Assembly (NCBI GenBank): GCA_964346145.1
Contig: CAYFTL010000014.1
Coordinates: forward strand, 1 to 46,401
Source: CAYFTL01 sp964346145
Lineage (GTDB): Bacteria > Bacillota > Clostridia > Christensenellales > Aristaeellaceae
Length of the DNA: 46,401 nt
Direction of reading: 5' to 3'
Shown piece by piece: positions 40,921 through 46,401 of this stretch. A program made the translations under genes and the position numbers. Every line of letters starts with the position of its first letter. Within the stretch, counting starts at the first letter, position 1. Below the pieces are notes generated by a model, which saw only the letters and a program-made list of their open reading frames with translations, did not search any database and was not told the DNA's origin.

Positions 40921-41997
40921 TCACCCTAGAATCATAATCTCTTTGGGGCAGGTATTCAGCGTGTCCAGTCCGTTTTCGGTTACCAGAACCACGTCCTCAA
41001 TGCGTACTCCAAATTCACCGGGGATATAAATGCCCGGCTCTACGGTAAAGCACATACCGGCTTTGAGTGAATCGTGGTTTCCGGCGGCAACATAGGGGTG
41101 CTCGTGGCCGGTGCGCCCGATTCCGTGGCCGGTGCGGTGGGTGAAGTACTTGCCGAAGCCACATTGGGTGATGTAATCCCGGGCTACGGCATCTACCTGG
41201 GCAAAGGTAACGCCAGGCTTGGCAAATTCACGTGCCCGGCGGTTGGCTTCGCACACGATTTCATACGCTTGCCTCTGCTTGTCGGTGATGGATTTGTAAA
41301 AATAGGTGCGGGTCATATCGGAGCAGTAGCCGAAGGAGCACTGGCCGCCGTCGACGACGATAGCGTCTCCGGCCTTTAGCACTGTAGAATCGTTGGCGTG
41401 GTGAGGCTCGGCGGCGTTGGCACCAAAACAAACCAGGGGAATAGAGGGATTTTCCGGGTCGCCGTAGCGTTCGAACAGCGCGCCGATACGTTGCGCCAGC
41501 TGTGTCTCGCTGATCCCTTCTTCGATCAGTTCAGGCACGTGGGCAAAGACTTGATCGTTGATGGCCGAAGCTTTGCGCATCGCATCAATTTCGAATGGAT
41601 CTTTGATCATGCGTGCGTTGTTTACAGCGAAGGAACCTGGAACGGCGGAGATATCGGGCCGCTGTTGCTGCAGCTCCATCAAAAACTGGCAGTACCAGAA
41701 ATTATCTATGCCCAAATTTCCTGCAGGCAAATTTCTTGCCATTTGTGCGGTGGAGATGTCGCCATCCTTATGGTAGACGATGTCGAAATCCTCGCCAGGC
41801 TCAATAGGAAACAGCTCGTTGACGTAAAGAATCGCCTTTCCGTTTACCGGCACATACAAAGCCAACAGGCGCTCTCCGACGTGAGCAACGCTGCGCCCGA
41901 TGAGGTACGATATGGATGCCAAATCGGAAACCAGGGTATGGGCCAATCCTTGTGCTGCCAAGTTTTTGCGTACTTTGTCCAATCTTTGTGCGTACAT
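40921..41997 (-). CDS. M24-family metallopeptidase (Xaa-Pro dipeptidase/aminopeptidase-like)
   Basis: 358-aa cytoplasmic peptidase. A creatinase-like N-terminal domain (about 1-125) precedes the pita-bread catalytic domain. The metal ligands are evident: Asp in VDGGQCSFGYCSD and DMTRT, His in THRTGHGIGRTGHEHP, Glu in TVEPGIY and Glu in VRIEDVVLVTE. ATG 41997 is favoured over TTG 42003 because AAAGGAG lies 9 nt before it. It follows the Cys/Met PLP-enzyme gene on the same strand and may share its transcript. It probably cleaves Pro-containing dipeptides. Confidence 0.93.
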   Translation of the reverse strand: MYAQRLDKVRKNLAAQGLAHTLVSDLASISYLIGRSVAHVGERLLALYVPVNGKAILYVNELFPIEPGEDFDIVYHKDGDISTAQMARNLPAGNLGIDNFWYCQFLMELQQQRPDISAVPGSFAVNNARMIKDPFEIDAMRKASAINDQVFAHVPELIEEGISETQLAQRIGALFERYGDPENPSIPLVCFGANAAEPHHANDSTVLKAGDAIVVDGGQCSFGYCSDMTRTYFYKSITDKQRQAYEIVCEANRRAREFAKPGVTFAQVDAVARDYITQCGFGKYFTHRTGHGIGRTGHEHPYVAAGNHDSLKAGMCFTVEPGIYIPGEFGVRIEDVVLVTENGLDTLNTCPKEIMILG

Positions 41998-42034
41998 GTA
42001 CAATTGCTCCTTTGTCTATGTAGGGCTGATACAA

Positions 42035-42071
42035 CTCAGCAGAAGATTAAGCGAACTAATCTTCTGCTGAG
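42035..42071 (-). other. Strong intercistronic hairpin between PLP enzyme and M24 genes
   Basis: Perfect 15-bp inverted repeat CTCAGCAGAAGATTA (42035-42049) / complement (42057-42071), 7-nt loop. On the minus strand the bases after it are TTGTATC, not a proper U-tract. It may therefore work as an mRNA barrier or an inefficient terminator rather than a clean stop. Confidence 0.75.
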
Positions 42072-42100
42072 AAAAAGCAAGTTTGAAAATAAATCGGAAC

Positions 42101-43270
42101 TTATTCAACGATGCCGGCAACGCGGAAAGCCTGATCCATATCGGCGATCAAGTCATCGGCGTCTTCAAGCCCGGTTACCACGCGGATCCAGCTGCGGGTT
42201 GTTCCAAAATACTCCAAATCTTCGTCGCTGGCGTTGGTGGAAGAAGCCAGGCATAGGCTTTCGAAACCGCCCCAGCTCACGCCGATCTGGAACACTTTAA
42301 GCGCGTTTACAAAAGCACGCGTCTGCTCCGGAGTGGCGTCCAGGTCGGCTCCAAATACGCCCGCGTAGCCAGTCATCTGGGTCAAAGCCAGCTCGTGCTG
42401 CGGGTGAGATTCTAGGCCAGGGTGGGAGACCCTGCGCACTTTGGGATGGTTTTCCAGCCAACGGGCTACCTTTAAGCCGGTTTCGTTATGTTGCTTCATG
42501 CGTACGGGCAGCGTTCTTAAAGAGCGTACCAGCAAGGATGCCTCCATCGGTCCCATAATTCCACCTAGTAGCTCACGTTCGCGCCGTTTGATTGAAGAAA
42601 TGGCTTCGTGGCTGCCGCACACGACGCCGCCGATGATGTCGCTATGGCCGCCCAAATATTTGCTTATGGTGTGGCAAACCAGGTCAATTCCAAAATCGAT
42701 CGGCTTTTGGAAAATCGGTGAACACCAGGAGTTGTCGATCATGGTGTTGATGCCGCGTTCCTTGGCCAGCTTTGACAGCGCGCGCAAATCCTGCAAGGTA
42801 AAGATCATGGACAGCGGGCTTTCCAAATAAATCAGCCGGGTGTTGGGGCGGATGGCCTGCTCAAATTCCTCCAGCGAGGTGCCGCGCACAAAACTGGTTT
42901 CAATGCCGAAACGATCCATATAATCGGTGAGGAAGCTTTTGCTGGGGCCGTATACGTTGCGCAGCGTGATCACGTGATCGCCCGCTTGCACAAAATGCAG
43001 AATTGCAGCGGTTAAAGCACCCATTCCGGATGCGAATATGGCTGCCTCTTCAGCGTGCTCCATGGCGGCAATTTTTTCTTCTGCAAGAACCACGGTGGGG
43101 TTTGCAACCCGGCCGTATACATATTCATCCTTAAGGGCATCCTTGGCCTCCATCGATTCAAACACGTGCAACGAATTCAAAAAGATGGGGGGCACCACGG
43201 CGCCCAAAAACTGAGTTTTGGAATCGCTCAAATGTGCGCAAATGGCCTCGTCATTTTTCTTGAAATCCAT
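42101..43270 (-). CDS. Cys/Met-metabolism PLP-dependent enzyme (cystathionine gamma-synthase / beta- or gamma-lyase family)
   Basis: 389-aa fold-type I enzyme of the trans-sulfuration group. PLP lysine K204 in TISKYLGGHSD, the phosphate-binding FASGMGAL, YLESP with the cofactor-stacking region, and Y-x-R in YVYGRVANPT. ATG 43270 sits 8 nt after GAGGGA and is preferred over the ATG six bases earlier. Members interconvert cysteine, homocysteine, cystathionine and methionine, or degrade methionine. Sequence alone does not separate these activities. Its divergent position next to the MetNIQ importer supports a role in sulfur amino acid metabolism. Confidence 0.92.
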   Translation of the reverse strand: MDFKKNDEAICAHLSDSKTQFLGAVVPPIFLNSLHVFESMEAKDALKDEYVYGRVANPTVVLAEEKIAAMEHAEEAAIFASGMGALTAAILHFVQAGDHVITLRNVYGPSKSFLTDYMDRFGIETSFVRGTSLEEFEQAIRPNTRLIYLESPLSMIFTLQDLRALSKLAKERGINTMIDNSWCSPIFQKPIDFGIDLVCHTISKYLGGHSDIIGGVVCGSHEAISSIKRRERELLGGIMGPMEASLLVRSLRTLPVRMKQHNETGLKVARWLENHPKVRRVSHPGLESHPQHELALTQMTGYAGVFGADLDATPEQTRAFVNALKVFQIGVSWGGFESLCLASSTNASDEDLEYFGTTRSWIRVVTGLEDADDLIADMDQAFRVAGIVE

Positions 43271-43347
43271 GATCATTTCCCTCGCTGTTCTCGTTTATTT
43301 AAGTTATGCCAAAATTTCGACCGTACAATTTTGCACAATCCTTGTAC

Positions 43348-43376
43348 ATTATAGCGACCTGCATACGAGCATGCAA
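43348..43376 (-). promoter_or_regulatory. Promoter of the Cys/Met PLP-enzyme gene
   Basis: Minus strand: TATAAT (43353-43348), 17-nt spacer, weak TTGCAT (43376-43371). An inverted repeat GTACAA / TTGTAC (43323-43328 / 43342-43347) lies directly downstream in the leader. Confidence 0.6.
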
Positions 43377-43430
43377 GTGAATTTTTCTAATGTGTTGAAG
43401 TCCTGTAAAAGGAGGCGATTAGAGAAAATC

Positions 43431-43462
43431 GGCGTAAACCTTGCCCAAACGCCTAGTTTTTT
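43431..43462 (+). other. Terminator-like hairpin upstream of the metN promoter
   Basis: GGCGT (43431-43435) / ACGCC (43449-43453) followed by a 6-T run (43457-43462). It precedes the metN -10 box, so it would act only on transcripts entering from further upstream. No matching S-box was found. Confidence 0.35.
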
Positions 43463-43472
43463 AAACAAACTG

Positions 43473-43511
43473 TGCTATAATATAGAATCGAATATTTAGG
43501 AAGTACGATTC
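43473..43511 (+). promoter_or_regulatory. Extended -10 promoter and inverted repeat before metN
   Basis: TGC-TATAAT (43473-43481) forms an extended -10 promoter. An inverted repeat GAATCG (43485-43490) / CGATTC (43506-43511) covers the probable start site and early leader, fitting an operator. Confidence 0.6.
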
Positions 43512-43526
43512 CGGAAAGGATATATT

Positions 43527-44531
43527 ATGTTGCATGAACCTATGATCCAAATTTCCGGGTTGAGCAAGGTGTATGGCACCGGGGAAAGCGCTGTGACCGC
43601 GCTGTCAAACGTTGATTTGACCATTCGAAAATCGGAAATACACGGCATAATCGGTATGAGCGGAGCGGGAAAGTCTACGCTGATCCGTTGCATTAATCTA
43701 TTGGATCCGCCGACCACCGGCAGCATTAAAATAGATGGGAAAGACGTGACCAATCTAAGCGGAGCCAAACTCAGGCAAATGCGCCGGGAAATTGGCATGG
43801 TGTTTCAGCAGTTTAATTTATTAATGCAGCGCAGTGTAGAAAAAAATGTGCGCTTTCCGCTAGAGTTGAGCGGCATGCCTAAAGCTCAAGCCGTAAAGCG
43901 AGCCAGAGAACTTTTGGATGTGGTAGGTTTGTCTGACAAGCTCAAAGCCTATCCGGCTCAGCTGTCTGGCGGACAAAAGCAACGGGTAGCTATAGCCCGG
44001 GCGCTGAGCATGGATCCCAAAGTATTGCTGTGTGACGAAGCGACCTCGGCGTTGGACCCGATGACGACGACCTCGATCCTTCAGCTCCTTAAAGATATAA
44101 ACTCACGGCTGGGCATAACTATCGTAGTGATCACTCACGAGATGGAAATTATCCGCCAGATTTGTTCCCAGGTTTCCATTATAGACGATGGAAAGATTGC
44201 CGAATCGGGTGCGGTGAGCGAGCTGTTTGCGCGCCCCCAATCGGCTGCGGGCAAAAAATTGTTCCACATCAATGCTCCTACTCAGGAGGCTAAGGGGGGC
44301 CGTTTTATTCGCCTAGTTTTCGATGGAACCAGCACTTTTGAGCCGGTGATTTCCCAAATGATTTTGAAAATTGGGGTTCCGGTGAGCATCGTGAGCGCTC
44401 AAACCCACACGGTGCATGGAGAAGCGCGCGGACAAATGGTGCTTGAACTGCCGGCCGATGCCAATGGCACCATGGCGGTCGAGTATTTGAGCGGAAAGGG
44501 TGTAATCGTGGAGGAGGTGGCAGAGTTGTGA
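43527..44531 (+). CDS. metN: Methionine ABC transporter ATP-binding protein
   Basis: 334-aa ATPase of the methionine importer. Walker A GMSGAGKST (K49), signature LSGGQKQRVAIARAL, Walker B VLLCDEATSALDP, and H-loop VITHEM. The C-terminal region (about 260-334) is the NIL domain that binds methionine and inhibits transport when it is abundant. AAAGGA precedes ATG by 6 nt. The stop overlaps the GTG of metI by 4 nt. Confidence 0.96.
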   Translation: MLHEPMIQISGLSKVYGTGESAVTALSNVDLTIRKSEIHGIIGMSGAGKSTLIRCINLLDPPTTGSIKIDGKDVTNLSGAKLRQMRREIGMVFQQFNLLMQRSVEKNVRFPLELSGMPKAQAVKRARELLDVVGLSDKLKAYPAQLSGGQKQRVAIARALSMDPKVLLCDEATSALDPMTTTSILQLLKDINSRLGITIVVITHEMEIIRQICSQVSIIDDGKIAESGAVSELFARPQSAAGKKLFHINAPTQEAKGGRFIRLVFDGTSTFEPVISQMILKIGVPVSIVSAQTHTVHGEARGQMVLELPADANGTMAVEYLSGKGVIVEEVAEL

Positions 44532-45229
44532 GCCAGTTGATTCAGATGATTGAACCGAATTTGAGCATGCCCGTCAAGGATTTGGCGAACCTTATCCTTG
44601 CGGGAGCGGGCGAAACGCTCTACATGACTTTGATTGCTACCGCTTTTGCATATTTGTTAGGGTTACCGCTGGGTGTATTGTTGGTGATTACTCAAAAGGG
44701 CGGTATACGTGAGAATGCCCCCTTGAGCTCCATTCTGGGCACGCTGGTCAACCTTTTACGTTCAGTGCCGTTCTTGATTTTGATGGTGATGCTTTTCCCA
44801 TTTACTCGGTTGGTTATGGGCAGTGCCATCGGCTCGAAGGCTACCATATTGCCCCTGGTGGTTGGCGCCTTTCCGTATGTGGCACGTATAGTCGAGTCGT
44901 CTATTAAGGAAGTTGACGGTGGCGTAGTGGAGGCAGCCCAATCGATGGGCGCCAGCACCTTCCAGATCATTTGGAAAGTGTTGCTGCCGGAAGCTTTCCC
45001 TTCCCTGCTGAACGGCTTGGCGATTTCCATAACCACCATCTTGGGCTATACAGCCATGGCGGGTGCTGTGGGTGGTGGAGGACTGGGCAAGATTGCCATT
45101 GACTATGGACTCAACCGAAACAAAATGGACGTGCTCTACGTGGCCAGCGTAGCGCTGGTCATATTGGTACAGGTCATGCAGGTGATCGGCACCAAAGCGG
45201 CCCAATGGGTGGATCACCGCAAAAAATAA
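44528..45229 (+). CDS. metI: Methionine ABC transporter permease
   Basis: 233-aa permease with five or so helices and the coupling motif EAAQSMGASTFQIIWKVLLPEA. It starts with GTG 44528 overlapping the metN stop (GTGA); GGAGGTGG lies upstream, so translation is coupled. Length and the conserved RSVPFLILMV segment match MetI. It works as a homodimer with MetN and receives methionine from MetQ. Confidence 0.96.
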   Translation: MSQLIQMIEPNLSMPVKDLANLILAGAGETLYMTLIATAFAYLLGLPLGVLLVITQKGGIRENAPLSSILGTLVNLLRSVPFLILMVMLFPFTRLVMGSAIGSKATILPLVVGAFPYVARIVESSIKEVDGGVVEAAQSMGASTFQIIWKVLLPEAFPSLLNGLAISITTILGYTAMAGAVGGGGLGKIAIDYGLNRNKMDVLYVASVALVILVQVMQVIGTKAAQWVDHRKK

Positions 45230-45263
45230 TCTCGAAATAATGGAGGCGCTTTCATTCGGCGAC

Positions 45264-45305
45264 TCGTTATCCTCTCCTGTGCGATTGTGCAGGGTAATAT
45301 AACGA
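45264..45305 (+). other. Intercistronic stem-loop between metI and metQ
   Basis: Outer stem TCGTTAT (45264-45270) / ATAACGA (45299-45305) and inner CCTG (45276-45279) / CAGG (45290-45293). No U-tract. Probably raises MetQ mRNA stability relative to MetNI. It parallels the hairpins before the sugar-binding protein gene at 14722-14805. Confidence 0.5.
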
Positions 45306-45333
45306 AATGGGACAAAAAAAGGAGTGAATTCCC

Positions 45334-46269
45334 ATGAAAAAGACACTGTCGTTGTTTGTTGCTCTGGTTTTGCTGTGTTCGGTTCCCTTCATGGCTTCTG
45401 CAGAAGGCAATCAGACCATCAAAATTGGCGCTACCCCGGTACCTCATGCTCAGATTCTGGAATTGGTCAAGGAAGATATGGCGGCCAAAGGTTACAATCT
45501 GGAGATCGTAATTTATACCGATTACCCGTTGGTAAATCCGGCGGTAGCCGACGGCAGCCTGGACGGCAACTATTTCCAGCACTATCCTTATTTGGAAGAG
45601 TACAATGCATCGGCGGCGGAAGCCGATCAGCTCATCGGTGTAATCGATATGCACTATGAACCCTATGCGTTGTACCCGGGGAAAACCAAAACCTTGGAAG
45701 AGCTGCAAGATGGCGCGACCATCTCGGTGACCAACGATCCCTCCAACGAGGCGCGCGCACTTCTGTTGCTGGAGTCTGCGGGATTGATAAAATTGAATCC
45801 TGAAGCCGGATTGAATGCGACCAAGCTGGACATCGTTGAAAATCCCAAGAACCTGGACATTCAGGAAATTGATGCGGCTCAGTTGGCGCGCACCCTGCCG
45901 GATGTGGATTTTGCGGTTATCAACGGAAACTTCGCGCTCGATGCCGGACTCAACCCCAGCAAGGACGCTGTATTCATTGAGCCTGCCGACGGCGAAGCTG
46001 GAAAAACCTACACCAACATGGTGGCGGTTCGTGCAGACAACGCGGAGGCCGAATGGATCGCTGCGCTTAAAGAGGTAATGCAGTCTCAAAAGGTATACGA
46101 CTATATTACTACCAGCGAAGAATTCCAGGGTGGCGTGTTTCCCGTATTTTCGGTAGAAGGTGCACAAGCGACCGAGGCAGAAGAGCCTGCGGCGGAAGAG
46201 CAACCCGCGACGGAAGGCGAAGTCGAAGCAACGCAGGAAGTTGCGGAAGACACGGAAACCGACAAATAA
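45334..46269 (+). CDS. metQ: Methionine-binding protein of the ABC importer
   Basis: 311-aa NlpA/MetQ-family protein. The signal peptide (residues 1-23) ends MASA before EGN, a signal peptidase I site. The single Cys15 lies in VLLCSV with Leu at -1, so a lipobox is poor. The mature part has KIGATPVPHAQIL, DGNYFQHYPYL and V-N-G-N-F-A-L-D, all characteristic. After about residue 275 an acidic, repetitive tail (E/A/T/P rich, about 35 residues) is appended, which ordinary MetQ proteins lack. AAAAAGGAG precedes ATG. Likely delivers D/L-methionine to MetNI. Confidence 0.95.
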   Translation: MKKTLSLFVALVLLCSVPFMASAEGNQTIKIGATPVPHAQILELVKEDMAAKGYNLEIVIYTDYPLVNPAVADGSLDGNYFQHYPYLEEYNASAAEADQLIGVIDMHYEPYALYPGKTKTLEELQDGATISVTNDPSNEARALLLLESAGLIKLNPEAGLNATKLDIVENPKNLDIQEIDAAQLARTLPDVDFAVINGNFALDAGLNPSKDAVFIEPADGEAGKTYTNMVAVRADNAEAEWIAALKEVMQSQKVYDYITTSEEFQGGVFPVFSVEGAQATEAEEPAAEEQPATEGEVEATQEVAEDTETDK

Positions 46270-46282
46270 TATTCGTTTAAAT

Positions 46283-46326
46283 GTATAAAAAACCAGCGGA
46301 TCATTGGATCTGCTGGTTTTTTATAC
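46283..46326. terminator. Terminator of the metNIQ operon
   Basis: GTATAAAAAACCAGCGGATC (46283-46302) pairs with 46307-46326 around a 4-nt loop with one G-U pair. U-tract in both directions. Nothing further is recognised in the last 75 nt. Confidence 0.93.
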
Positions 46327-46401
46327 GAGACAGGGGTTCTTCCCAAGAGCTTGTGGCGAAGCATTATTCCAAATGAATGTGGACTCTATGAAGGCCATAA
46401 T

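Noticed and set aside
43218..43499. 93-codon plus-strand frame before metN
   Set aside because: It overlaps the start of the PLP-enzyme gene and both promoters, with low-complexity hydrophobic translation and no binding site.
43271..43526. SAM (S-box) riboswitch before metN
   Set aside because: No S-box core segments are visible, and the transcript from the extended -10 box would have a leader of under 50 nt.

Overview
The window looks like a chromosomal segment of an anaerobic bacterium of the Bacillota, most likely class Clostridia. The signs are a tryptophan T-box leader, a giant 2-hydroxyacyl-CoA dehydratase activase-like system, a membrane-bound AraC-type regulator next to an LplB/YtcP-type sugar ABC transporter, a SpoIID/LytB-domain wall protein, strong GGAGG-type ribosome binding sites, and dense intrinsic terminators with long U-tracts. 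I see no phage, IS element, integron, tRNA, rRNA or CRISPR array. Taxonomy below class level is a guess.

Layout. (1) 1-7.7 kb: an envelope acylation operon. Two tandem DHHW/AlgX-like SGNH proteins, an AlgI/DltB-like MBOAT acyltransferase, a small acyl carrier protein and an adenylating acyl ligase are followed by a DASS-family anion symporter and a bidirectional terminator. (2) 7.7-9.4 kb, minus strand: a stand-alone TrpB2 tryptophan synthase beta chain under a T-box leader with a UGG specifier and a strong promoter. (3) 9.5-10.1 kb: an Rrf2-family regulator with a short putative leader ORF. (4) 10.2-16.5 kb: a transmembrane AraC regulator divergent from a two-permease plus solute-binding-protein carbohydrate ABC transporter without its own ATPase. 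(5) 16.6-21 kb, minus strand: a 2-hydroxyacyl-CoA dehydratase activase-like protein encoded as two adjacent genes. (6) 21.2-28.9 kb: a compact, partly overlapping shikimate/phenylalanine operon, aroF-aroB-aroA-aroC-pheA-aroE-aroK-aroQ. (7) 29-31.6 kb: an M29 aminopeptidase and seryl-tRNA synthetase. (8) 31.7-37.6 kb: two large exported cell-wall proteins, SpoIID with four and NlpC/P60 with seven peptidoglycan-binding repeats, and a tRNA-methyltransferase-like gene. (9) 37.7-40.8 kb: an aldo/keto reductase, an S66 LD-carboxypeptidase-like protein and a convergent Gfo/Idh/MocA oxidoreductase. (10) 40.9-46.3 kb: an M24 peptidase and a Cys/Met-metabolism PLP enzyme on the minus strand, divergent from a MetNIQ methionine importer.

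Most striking observations. The aro/pheA operon is preceded by an unlisted 34-codon ORF with seven Phe codons in 15 positions. It is followed by an intrinsic terminator whose 5' arm can instead pair with a near-copy of the 3' arm lying inside the leader ORF. This is the architecture of a Phe-sensing ribosome-mediated attenuator, unexpected in a lineage that normally uses T-boxes, and a T-box is present 12 kb away. The acylation operon combines dlt-like parts (carrier protein, ligase) with alg-like parts (DHHW proteins, AlgI-type MBOAT) and carries a possible donor-acid transporter, suggesting an uncharacterised acyl decoration of a surface polymer. A shared 5' element (GATTCT plus a 15/16-matching AATCAAT-TCGTAATA segment) lies just downstream of the likely promoters of this operon and of the cell-wall protein operon 31 kb away. 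It may be a common envelope control site. Both ABC-transporter binding proteins appear to lack a lipobox.
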